64,000 nt of DNA from the NCBI GenBank assembly GCA_037367355.1, contig CM074698.1:992001-1056000 (forward strand), written 5' to 3'. The position numbers and the translations under genes were made by a program. This document shows positions 30,460 through 40,600 of this stretch, piece after piece (position 1 is the stretch's first letter; every line of letters begins with the position of its first letter). Origin of the DNA: Neoscytalidium dimidiatum (Eukaryota > Ascomycota > Dothideomycetes > Botryosphaeriales > Botryosphaeriaceae). The notes below the pieces were generated by a model. That model searched no databases. It was not told the DNA's origin and saw only the letters and a program-made list of their open reading frames with translations.

Positions 30460-31388
30460 GAGGGGACGGATGGGGCGGGTTACAGCCCGCTAAAGCCTGG
30501 CTTGGGCAGCCCGTTGGTCACGCAGCGGGGACGATGGAGGCCAGAAGGTGGAGCAGCGAGGGGTTGCTTTCTGCACATGCGCTCACGTACGCACTGGCAG
30601 TCAATTAAGTACAGTAGTAGACGTTCAATGTCTCGTCTTGTTTTTATACGCTAAATGTTACCTATTGCTCTACAGTCCCCCATCTGTGAATAGTGAACAG
30701 AGCACAGACATGTTCTTAAGGTTTGATTACACAAGTCTCACCGTGACTGATTTACAGTGTGGTACTGGCTATGGTGAATTCCTAGCAGATGGTGTAGAAT
30801 TTTGAGCCTATTTGGCGCTGACGATGTCGTACTACGCGAGGTGGAAATACTATCCTTTCATCTATTTATCTGTCAATCGAAATATGCGTTCTCTTGTACC
30901 TGTTGAAAACCATGATAGATTGACCCTCTTAGGGGAGGTGGACGACTAGCAGAGCCTATTGTATAATGGGGCCGGAACTAAGCTTGATTAAGCCTCTCTC
31001 AATTAGGTAAATACTATGTGCGGCCTTCGATCTTCAATAGTACCGAGACGTAAGGCCGAACCTGTCTATTGCGCAGTTGTGCTACAGGGATTTATAAGCT
31101 GATGGGCATTCGGCTCGCGAATTGGCGCGCGCGAAGGATTTGTTTGTCAGCCAAGACACCCATCCGGCAACGTCCATTCCGGTGCATAACTTGTACAGCT
31201 CTTGTACAACTCGGATACGCAAAGAAGTGAGCCGGCTGCTTACTGAAGCGTGACAAACGTGACTTCATTTGTAAGAAGTCAGTTTCCGGTCAGTCTGACT
31301 GCCGTCGGCGGACGTTTTGCTGCCTGGTTCGGAGCGTTGTAGTGCAGATGCACGTTTTGGAGATCATTCGGTAGGCTTATGGGAAGGC
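30460..31388. other. Intergenic between FAH-like gene and GST
   Basis: About 0.9 kb, no gene seen. It is AT-richer than the flanking exons and holds the 3' UTR of the FAH-like gene and the GST promoter. Confidence 0.5.
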
Positions 31389-31394
31389 TATATA
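31389..31394 (+). promoter_or_regulatory. TATA box of GST gene
   Basis: TATATA about 174 bp before the ATG at 31563. A CT tract lies between the two. Confidence 0.45.
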
Positions 31395-31458
31395 TCGACA
31401 GCCGTCCGCAACGATGAAAATCGCCACTCACCAGCTCCTCTGCTCTCCTCAACTGCGC

Positions 31459-31460
<2 letters not shown>

Positions 31461-31490
<30 letters not shown>
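31461..31490. repeat. (CT)15 microsatellite in GST leader
   Basis: Thirty-nucleotide CT run about 70 bp before the GST start codon, probably in the 5' UTR. Pyrimidine tracts at this place are common in highly expressed or inducible fungal genes. Confidence 0.85.
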
Positions 31491-31493
<3 letters not shown>

Positions 31494-31562
31494 CGACCAC
31501 GAACCGAGCACAACCTTCCCGTTCCCAATCGAGCTGTCTAAGCGAGCAGCGACCCCTCCAAT

Positions 31563-32348
31563 ATGCAGCCACTCCTGTTGTACGTCCACGGCCCCACGCC
31601 GAACCCGATCAAAGTTGCAATCGTGTTGGAAGAGCTCGTAATTCCCTACGAGACCACGACGGTGGACTTCAAGACCGAGTTGAAGACTGAACCTTTCATC
31701 TCGGTGAATCCCAATGGTCGTCTCCCGGCCCTCGAAGACCCAAACACTGGGGTCAAGATGTTCGAGGCACGTTATCCAATATACTGCTTGACTGCAGTCA
31801 TTTGCTAATTATATGCCAAGTCTGGTGCTATCCTCGAGTACCTCGTCGAGACCTACGACAAGGACGCCAAGCTCCATTACACCACTTCTCCGGAGAAATG
31901 GCTTGAGAAGTCCTGGCTCCACTTCCAGATGTCCGGCCAGGGCCCCTATTTCGGGCAGAAGTACTGGTTCTTGCGCAACCATCCCGAGGTGAGTGGCTCT
32001 ATATTCTGTCTTGTCCCTTTGTGTTGGGTTGAATCAACAGAGCGGGATCTGAATCAACTGCTGCAGAAACTCCCCTCGGCCATCGAGCGCTACACCAACG
32101 AGATCAAGCGCGTCACCAACGTCTTGAACGCGCACCTCAAGAAGAAGGGCACGCCGTACCTCATCGGGGACAAGCTTTCGTATGTTGACCTGGCGTGGAT
32201 CCCGTGGCAGAAAATGTACGACATCATCGTGGAGGGTTGGGACTGGGAGACCGAGTGCCCAGAGTTCGCGGCCTGGAACAAGCGCTTGTTGGAGAGGCAG
32301 TCTGTGAAGACGATCTACGCGCGGGACGACTTTCAGTTTCACAGCTGA
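31563..32348 (+). CDS. Glutathione S-transferase, Ure2-like type (217 aa)
   Basis: Cytosolic transferase conjugating glutathione to electrophiles. Three exons: 31563-31766, 31821-31988 and 32067-32348. The N-terminal thioredoxin-like domain has TPNPIKVAIVLEEL, the cis-Pro segment NPNGRLPALED and the glutathione-contacting ESGAI. The all-helical C-terminal domain follows, with LIGDKLSYVDLAWIPW as the conserved N-capping/hydrophobic staple region. The first intron would start with GC (GAG|GCACGT) and end CCAAG; only this splice joins MFE to SGAILEYL without loss, so I infer a GC-AG intron. Family features point to the fungal Ure2/GstA-like group, not the zeta class that pairs with FAH in tyrosine breakdown. 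Even so, its place about 1.1 kb downstream of an FAH-like gene on the same strand makes joint action on an aromatic or reactive substrate possible. Confidence 0.9.
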
Positions 32349-33159
32349 AATGGTCGCCGAACCATTCTCCAGTGTGACCCTTTAAGATGTCAATCACTTA
32401 GTGATCCAAGAATCAATCATGCTCTTTAAATATAGTGTCGAGTGCAAAGTCTTGAAATCAGGTCTCTAGAGGGAATGTATACCAAGGTCAAGTGGTCAGC
32501 ACTGTAGCTGATTGGTACTGAGGATAAGATAGTAGCAAACATCTCGATCTTGTTCAGCGCAAAAAAGTATCCAGAGCACTCGAATCTAGGAAATGTTCCA
32601 GCTCCTCGCCACAACTGCTTTCCCTGCTGCGATTCTGCACAACCCAGACTTGCAGCTCTTGGGAGCAACCGAAAATGAGATATTGAGTAACATGCACTCC
32701 GTAGCTCCTACGCGGCACGTGCCAAATATCAAGGGATGCCAAGCCCAGCTGCTCACTACCGCAACCGGCCATGGAAGAGGCGACGCACGCTAGCAAATGC
32801 CGAGCATGATGTCGACAAGTCCCCTTCAAATATTTTGGTCCGTTCACAACGGAGCGGGCTGTTGAAGTAAAGAGAGAACGGATTGGAATTGCGCTTGGTG
32901 AGGGATGGAGGTAGCTCCGGAGTGTTGGAGCGTGGCTTTTGTGCCAAGCCAGGGATAGGTTAGATTTCTGTGATGTGTCTTTGTTCGAAGACTCGGATCT
33001 TGTCATGTGTAGTTTTCTTTGTTGGCTTTTAGCGACTTTTCGAGGCAGTGATGACGGATCACATAGTTGCTTTCCTGCTGGAGGGATGTTGTGCGGTCGA
33101 TCTAAAAAAAATGTCAACTGACGACGATAAACCCCTTGACAAGCAGCAGAGCCCATTGC
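32349..33159. other. Intergenic, no supported gene
   Basis: Open frames exist on both strands (for example 214 codons minus at 32554-33198) but have no domain, no clear start context and mutual overlap. Confidence 0.4.
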
Positions 33160-33571
33160 ATGAAGACGCTCTCTCCGGCATTTCCTCTGGAGATCCAACG
33201 CCTAGGACTTGTTGCCGAAGGTATCCAAAGGGATGGGCAAGGGCCTTTCGCGAACCCTTGGCTCGCATGGGATCTATTGATAGAGGATCTCTACCAAACT
33301 GTCCGTTGCTGTTTGCAGAAACACAAGTGGTAATTCGAAATGTGTCTCTACCCTTTGTTCTGGACTCGTCTACCATCGTCTCGCCAAATTCAGGAAGGCA
33401 GGGGCGTGTAGAGAGCACTTGACATTACCTAAAACGGCATTTTGCCGTCAGGATCCGCCAATTGGGAAGCCTTGCCGAGTAATCCTTCCACTTCAGGAAA
33501 CACAGAACCTAGAATTCACCCTGAATGGCACTGTGCGCCAGGAGCCAGTCATCGGCAACTACGTGAGATAG
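33160..33571 (+). CDS. Possible two-exon gene or gene fragment (115 aa), unrecognised
   Basis: Putative exons 33160-33329 and 33394-33571 joined by a 64-nt intron (GTAATT donor, AATTCAG acceptor) that keeps frame (TG|G). The translated product looks protein-like on both sides of the join, with helix-like LEIQRLGLVAEGIQRDGQG and WLAWDLLIEDLYQTV in exon 1 and strand-like CRVILPLQETQNLEFTLNG in exon 2. I do not recognise it. It has no signal peptide. It ends only 70 bp before the TATA box of the next gene. The lack of known domains and the short length allow a decayed fragment of a longer gene; a different upstream frame at 33048 could be an earlier exon. Transcript data would settle it. Confidence 0.35.
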
Positions 33572-33640
33572 TCGGGAACTCCTTCATGGGCCTCCCAACC
33601 CGCCAATCATCGTGTGGCCAAACTGCAGAGGTGAAATACT

Positions 33641-33648
33641 TATAAAAG
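33641..33648 (+). promoter_or_regulatory. TATA box of Gly/Val-rich secreted protein gene
   Basis: TATAAAAG about 220 bp before the ATG at 33862, with pyrimidine-rich sequence following. Confidence 0.5.
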
Positions 33649-33861
33649 CACGCACGAACAGACCTCTTTGCCAGCCAGACTAACGGCAGCTTCTCCTCAT
33701 TCACTCTCCCATTCCATCCATCCCAGGGGCAAATCGAGCTCCAAGATACTCCAATCGCTATAATATCCAAACGCCAGTTGTTCCTGGGAGTTTCCTCTTC
33801 TCCCCCGATTAACCCCTAAACTTTATCTCCATTTATAAAAAAAAAAATAAAAACCTCCAAA

Positions 33862-34461
33862 ATGCACGCCATCACCATCCTCACCACCGCCCTCGCCCTC
33901 ACCACAACCACCACGATCCTCGCTGCCCCCACCCCCGCTCCCGCCCCAACCTCCCAAGAAAATATCGACGCCGCGCTCGTGACCAACATCACCGCCGCGC
34001 TCAACGCCGCCGGCGCGCAGATCGCCGATCTGCTCACGAGCACCATCCAGCAGCACAAGCGCGCGGCCGGGGCCGAAGCCGTAGCCGAAGCCGACACGGA
34101 CACGCGCCGCGAGGGCGATGTCGTCGTGCTGCCGAGGGCGGCGGCCGAGCCGCAGACGGACGGCGGGGTCGGCGTCGGTGTGGGCGTCGGCGTGGGCGCG
34201 GGCGTGGGAGCGCAGGTGGCTGCTGTTGCGCAGGGCTTGATCGGCGTGGGTGCTGGTGCTGGTGCGCGAGCGGGTGCGGGTGTGGGCCGCGTTGCGAAGC
34301 GCGAGGCTGGGGCTCAGGCGGGTGGTGTGGGTGTCGGGAGCGGAGCGGGTGTTGTGGTTGGGCCGGACGGGGTTGCTGTGGGGGTTGCGGTGCAGGCGGC
34401 TGTGTCGTCGTTTCTTGGGGGCTTGGTGGCTGGTCTGAATGTCAGTGTCGCGGCTGCTTGA
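33862..34461 (+). CDS. Secreted Gly/Val/Ala-rich low-complexity protein (199 aa)
   Basis: ATG 33862 follows a pyrimidine/A-rich leader and a TATA box. Signal peptide of about 21 residues with a Thr-rich core (ALTTTTTILA|APTPAP). Residues 36-62 form an amphipathic helix-like segment; dibasic sites occur at K66-R67, R82-R83 and K146-R147, which the Golgi protease Kex2 could cut. From about residue 91 the chain is a run of GV, GA and AG pairs (GVGVGVGVGVGAGVG), with a hydrophobic end (VSSFLGGLVAGLNVSVAAA). There are no Cys, so it is not a hydrophobin or Cys-knit effector. Such Gly/Val repeats recall elastin-like or wall-associated material; this is inference. The opposite strand is also open for 357 codons, but that is a by-product of GC-rich repeats. 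The product and its processing are unknown. Confidence 0.65.
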   Translation: MHAITILTTALALTTTTTILAAPTPAPAPTSQENIDAALVTNITAALNAAGAQIADLLTSTIQQHKRAAGAEAVAEADTDTRREGDVVVLPRAAAEPQTDGGVGVGVGVGVGAGVGAQVAAVAQGLIGVGAGAGARAGAGVGRVAKREAGAQAGGVGVGSGAGVVVGPDGVAVGVAVQAAVSSFLGGLVAGLNVSVAAA

Positions 34462-35664
34462 GCACGGTGGAGACAAAAAATAAAGGCGAGGGCAAGTATG
34501 GTGCGTTGATGGGAGGATGAGGAGTGACTGACAATATCCAGGGGTTTGAACCTCATCGCCAAGCCTACCAAAGGGAATTGAGCTGGACAGGTCTGAGCCT
34601 TTTGACAATTTAAGCATGGTTTCGAAGGGGTGTTCTGACGAGTTATACGTTCTTCCTACACCACCTTCCTTAATGAGTGGCGGTCTTGTACCGGTCGATT
34701 CTTGGAGCTGGAACTGTGCGATTATGGAACACAAGTCAATAATCAGCAACATATTTGCCTTTATCTCATTTGCTCTGATATCGAATTTATTTGAGTGATT
34801 CTGAACGAACAGCAAGGAGGAAATGCGGTTGTCCTGGTTTGCAGGATCATCTCTGAGTATTCCAGTGTCAGTGTTAAACGTGTCTGGCACTGCCACCGGC
34901 CTTGGAAGATTATGAACGATATCACTGAGGCTGTCTCTGTCAGATCACAGGAGGGAGAGCTTAGTGCTAACCCGGCCTCTGTCGAACACTGCCTCTCAGT
35001 CATGGGTCTGTTGGACCAAGGCTGCGATGGGTCAAAAATAAACAACACAGCTCTTGCCAACCTACCTTCTCGGGCACTCGGCTTCCGTGACGATTATTGG
35101 CAAGGATTTTGCAGCGTGATTTTATGACCCGGTCAACTTTACTGCTGCAGTCCTGTCCGAACGAAGACGGTATACTCCGTGATGGAAGAACGCGGGATCC
35201 TTGATTTACTGTGTACGCTGAATCATGAAAGTAGCGGGGCGGGAAAACAGGTCATGCGGAACATTGGGAGAAAAACATCAATGATAATGGCTCCAGCACA
35301 CCGCAATTTCGGTGGCTCGCCAGGATGGACAGAGACATGTTGTCTTCAGCCAGGCGTCGCTCAGTGATTCTCAGTGCGAGGGAGCAGAAGCAGATTGTCG
35401 CTGCGATGGCTCAGAAAGGCATTAGGCAAGAGCCTGGTATCATCTCAAAAACAGCGACAAGGGTAGGCTGAAGGCCTTGAGAACGGAAGGCGGCCGCACT
35501 CGCTCCTGAACGAAATCCTGGGCGAATATCCTATTTTTTTGCATGCGTGGAAGCGAACGGAAAACACGAGGGCGGGGTGGAAGGCTCGAGGGCGCAAATG
35601 GCTCGGGCCCCACTTGGACACGAGATTGAAGAAAATATCGCCGCCCTTTGGTCAAGCGGACGGC

Positions 35665-35684
35665 GTCGCGTCGCGTCGCGTCGC
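35665..35684. repeat. (GTCGC)4 tandem repeat
   Basis: Four perfect copies of a 5-bp unit in non-coding DNA. Confidence 0.85.
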
Positions 35685-36937
35685 TTGGTTCGGGCCGTGC
35701 ATGGTTCGGGCCCGTGATGGTTCAGGAAAATAGTCCAGCGGCCGATGTGCTTAAGAGCGGTTGAATCCTGTTTTCCAGCGGGCGAAGTTGGAGGCGTCGG
35801 CAAACATGACTCGGGCGACACGGAAGCATGTTGGCTTGGAGATAGGGACGGGACCAGACATGGGCGAGCCCGGACATGTCGACTGGTGTTCTTGAGGTGG
35901 GAGATGAACGGGAGGGATTTCTCGGTAGCATTTCCGGTAGGCAGAGGCGGCGGTGCTGTGTCCGGGCAGGGACGGGACCGAGGCGGACCCCTTCCGAGCT
36001 GAAAAGGCACTGGCGGGCGACAGTGATTGGACGACTAAGCTATAGCGGGGATAAATCGCTGCAAGGCGAGCGTCCTATTGATCGGCACGAGTGCGATATG
36101 TTAATGAGCTGATTTTAATCGAGGGCGTCGCTTGGCGGCCAGTGGTGTTTGTTGTGGTCCAGACGTCATGGCGGCGGTTGGGCGGCCACGCTGCTGGCTC
36201 CAGCCACCACGCGAGCCGCACTGCCACTGTCGCAGCTCCTCCTGCGGCATTGATGATGCTTCATACAATCAATGGTAGGTGGTGGTGCGATGGGCATGAC
36301 GTAGGGCTCCCAGCGCGCAGTGCAGCGCAGGAATGGCCGGTGACCTCAATTAGCTTGGCAGACACGTACACGTCGAGTGGAAGAGCGGTTGTCGCCGGAA
36401 AGCCGGCAGGCTGAGGGCGCGTTGCCCCGGCTGCGGCAGGGCTGGCTGCGACGCGCAGCAGACCGGGCAGGGCGATTGCGCGGTCGCGGTCAGTTGGGCG
36501 CACGGTGGGGTTGCTGGGTGGGTGAAGTTGCAGGCGAGCGGACAGCAGACCCTGCATCGTGACTGGGCACACTGGGCGCTGACTCGATTGCTGATCTGCC
36601 GGCAGCCGGAGGCCCGTGGGTCGATTTGCCTTCCGTTGGAGGATGGTGGGAGAGCGGGAGGGAGCTGGATGACGCGCGCGGGCGCGGTGAAGCTTCAACG
36701 GCCGCCCGCCCCAGGCCCGATCGCCAGTGGCCGGCCAGCCAGTCGCTCCCCAAGTCGGTCTTGTCTTGCCGTTGCCACTATGCCACCGTGCCACCCGCCC
36801 AACACACCCCGCGACGCGACGCGCGACGCGCGCCGGCCCCCCATCGCGCCCCCGGCCAGCTGCAAGCTGCACGCTGCATGCTGCAAGAGCTCCATCGCTC
36901 GACCGCTGCTGCACCGCACCACGAAAACCAGCACAAG

Positions 36938-36980
36938 CACCAGCACTAGCACCGGCACCGGCACCGGCACCACCAGCACA
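36938..36980. repeat. ACCGGC/ACCAGC hexamer tract
   Basis: Degenerate hexamer array, several copies, about 650 bp upstream of the kelch membrane protein gene. Confidence 0.6.
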
Positions 36981-37623
36981 AGCTCCGCCCATCGCCATCA
37001 CCCGCTCGCCCTCGGCCGTCGCGCACGATGAAGAAGAAGATGATGATGCTGATGATGCTGATGCACAGGCCCGCGGCTCAGGCCGTGTGCAGATGGGTCG
37101 GCTTCAGGTGGCCCGCTGCGACGTGAGCCCAGCCGCCGCAACCAGCCACGGCGTCGGTTGCCTGGGCTACTGCGGGAACGCCAACACCGGGATCCCTCCA
37201 TGTCGTGCAGCCGCCTCGCCCGTATTACCCACATTCCATTGGCCGCAAAGAGTCGATCCCGCGCCGCACGTGGTTCTAGACGCTTGAAGAAAGCCATAGG
37301 AGGCTGGTTGCATGTGTTTACAGCGGCCCATCCAAAGACCGCGCCCCAGCTCCCAGCCCACTGACTTTCTGTCTACCAAATCCAACCAGTGCGCTCCACC
37401 GCATGCCCCTCTACCGATCGTCACTCCTTCCAACTTAAACATTTCTGCCTTTGTGAGTTCCAGACCGTCTCACGCCTGCAGCTGCTCTGCGCGCATGATA
37501 TCAGACTGCGCGCTGCCCGCGACCCCGACTTGAGAGAGGCTCCACGCTGCCATGTCCTGCTAGACGCCTCGCAACCGCCCCAAGACGCGACGCGCCTGCG
37601 CTGAACAAGCACAATCCAGGGCA

Positions 37624-40600
37624 ATGGACAGTCCAAGACTGTTTGGCCTCCCTCGAGCCCTGGTCGGTCTTCTGCTGCTCCACCGAGCCCACGCTCAGCT
37701 GCCCTACCATCCCACCAGGGTCTTCCGCTCCACCAAGGATTCTGATTTAATATATCTCTTCGGTCCAGCTCCCGCCGCTTCCGACCAGGCCCAATTGCGC
37801 TCTCTCGACGTCTCCTCCAGCCTTGACCCGGCCAATCTCCAGTACAACACCCTCTATTCGGCCCTACCCTGGTCCTCTCCAGACACCCAGACGCCCTACA
37901 TACCTGTTGTGGAGGCAAATGGAAACATAACCGTATATGCCGGTGCCTGCGCGGATCTGCCCCAAAATGCAAAGATTTGGACACTTGACGTGGACGACGA
38001 TGCTCGTCATCATGGAAACGGAACCTGGTCCTCGGCTGATGTACTAATGGGAAGCAGCGATGGCGCGTCTCAGCTTGCGCCGACCTTCCTCAGCACCGGA
38101 ATGTCTTTCTCGACTTCGGAAGATGGAGCCAACGCGAGCACCTTCGCCTTTGGCGGCATGTGCCCTTACGCCAACGCAGCCCAGAGCGAATGGCAAGCTT
38201 CGGCAAATTACTCCAACACCATGCTTCAACTTTCTCCAGGCTCCGCTTCGCAGTACACCGTCAATGTTGCCCCCACTCGCGGGCCTCCTGTTGCTGAGGC
38301 TGGCTTTGCTTTGGTCGGCTTGCCTCCAACCTATTCTAACGGCAGTGGCGGCTCGCGGGATCAGCAACAAAACTTTGTCCTCATCGGCGGCCACACCCAG
38401 AATGCCTACATCAACATGTCGCAGGTTGCGCTATATTCTCTGCCCCAGGAAACTTGGACTTTCCTCGGCGTCGAACAGCCCTCGCAGGAGCACACTGGTC
38501 TGGCTACGCGTGATCAAGCAACCGAGGTCGAGCCAAGATCCGGCCACACCGCCCTCTTAACTTCGGACGGTACCAAAATTATCGTATTTGGAGGCTGGGT
38601 GGGCGACGTGAACACACCGGCTGATCCTCAGCTTGCCGTGCTCAACATCGGTGAGGGTTACGGTGGAGATGGCACCTGGCACTGGACAATACCCTCTACG
38701 TCAGGCTCTGGTCTTGCCGATGGAGCTGGTATCTATGGTCATGGCGCTGTCATGCTGTCCGGAGACGTCATGATGATAGCTGGGGGCTACTCCATTTCGT
38801 CCACATCTTCTCGCTTTAAATCGAGGGCTGATCTAGCACAAAACACCCAGAGTTATTTCTTCAACGTTACGTCGAATGCCTGGCTATCCGAATACTCCCC
38901 AGCCGCTGATTCGTCTAGCGGCTCAAGCTCAGGTTCCGACAAGGAATCCTCGACGTCCAAAGCTGGACTGGGGGCTGGTTTGGGGATCGGACTGGCCGCT
39001 GTCCTTGCTATGACAATTTTCTATTTTTGGTACAAGCGTTATCTCCGGAAGAAACGCGAAATACGCGAAAAGGAAATCGACCGAAGTCTTTCGCGCGATC
39101 CCTACAACTACAACGGCAATGAGCTCTATGGCAACGGTGGTGACTACGCCGACTATCTGAGCGATCGAGAAGCAGCTGCGCTAGCCGTGGATCCATGGTT
39201 TCTGAATGGTCGTCAAGGGTGGAAAGCTCAAAGAGCGCAGGAGGCTGAGAGAACCGGCTTGCTCGTTGAGATTCCCAGCCCAACTCGTGGCCTACGCCGC
39301 AGTCTTCACGGACGAGCGTACCACCAAGCGCCACGCTACGACGAGAGCCGTGTGAACCAGGGGTCGGGTGGCATTCACCCAATCGATGAAGAAGACGAAA
39401 TCGAGTCAATGACCAACGAACGAACCGGTATGCCCGAGATGACGGAACGGCCGCGCACAGCAGAAAATCGCATCTCCACTCTATCGACTGCATCTATGGG
39501 CGCAGGAAACGACCCTTTCGTCGATCCGGACCCGCTGCGGAGCCATCCAGTCCTTGCACCTCAGAACGTGGTGCATTTCCCCACCAGCCTGAAATCGACC
39601 AGCAACATTCCCGTCGTTCAACCTGGACCATCTTCGTTCCTGCAAGCGCGAACGACAGATGTTCGCTCTAATTCGCCGAACTGGGAACTTATCGCGTACA
39701 GTTCGAGCTCAGGCCGCTCCGATCAAGGGTCTACAGATAAATCTGACCGCACCGAGTCAAACCTCAGCGACCAAAGTGCGCGGTCTGCTTTCTCTACTCT
39801 CTCCGCGCGCTCAGGTGCAGCTAGCGTAGCTCGAACGCTATCCAACGCTTCAGCCGCGATCCTTGCTACATTCACGAACCCTTTCTCGACGCCGAACGTC
39901 AGCCCTGTGAATGAGCGGCAGAGGTTGTCTTTGCAGATTCCTCCAGGCTCACAACAAGCTGCGCGGCAGTCTGGTGAGAGTCTTGGCAACAATGGACGAG
40001 CTAACGCCGATGCGGACTCTTTCAGGACAGCGAAAACCTCTTTTGCGAAGCTTCAAGCTGAAGGAGAGGCTCTCCTTGGCGGACGCCCAGAGGATATTGA
40101 CGACCTCCCTGCTCCATCTGCTTACCCGTCGAGTACCAGTTCGGACAGAGAGTCGCCTAACTTAGTCCACACTCCGGTCGATTTCTATCCAAAGCGCTCA
40201 CTAGAGCATCACAAGGACCAGGAACAAGATGTGACTCCATTGCATCAGAATGAGGAGACACTCCACAGACTCACGCACTCCGCCTCATCCGAGACGCTCG
40301 AGCTCTCAACGCCCATCGATAACTCCTTTGCCACACGTGACCGCAGTAAATCCTGGATCAGAGGCTCGGTCCGTCTCGCTCTTGCGCGCCGCCCTTCCTC
40401 CAGCCATCGTCATAGCAACTCCCACGATCGGACTCAGTCACTGACATCCAGCGGCCATCGGCGTCGTCGCCATACGAACGAAGATGATGGCTCCGGATGG
40501 TTCGGCAGTGGTGGTGCTGGAGGATCCGGTACCCGCAGCGGAACCAGCAGCCCAACAAAGCTCAGGCGTCATCGACGAACAGGATCCGGCGTCGGGGTTG

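Larger units (their letters stand above)
34462..37623. other. Intergenic, about 3.2 kb without supported gene
   Basis: Holds the promoter of the large kelch gene at its right end. From 35.5 kb on it is GC-rich with short tandem tracts: four GTCGC units at 35665-35684, GCGAC-type units near 36811-36832 and ACCGGC/ACCAGC units at about 36938-36980. Long open frames here overlap on both strands and follow the repeats, so I do not call them. Confidence 0.45.

Noticed and set aside
32554..33198. 214-codon minus-strand frame
   Set aside because: No domain or conserved composition; it overlaps the start of the better supported plus-strand split ORF.
25014..34461. Secondary-metabolite or tyrosine-degradation cluster
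   Set aside because: No polyketide, peptide or terpene synthase and no homogentisate dioxygenase or zeta-class isomerase; the evidence only supports an accessory enzyme block.
33823..34896. 357-codon minus-strand open frame over the Gly/Val-rich secreted gene
   Set aside because: It mirrors the GC-rich repeat codons of the plus-strand gene, has an Arg/His-rich composition typical of antisense frames, and no start context; the plus strand has signal peptide and TATA box.
36261..37287. Several 170-250-codon frames on both strands
   Set aside because: They follow hexamer and pentamer repeats in GC-rich DNA, and all contradict one another.
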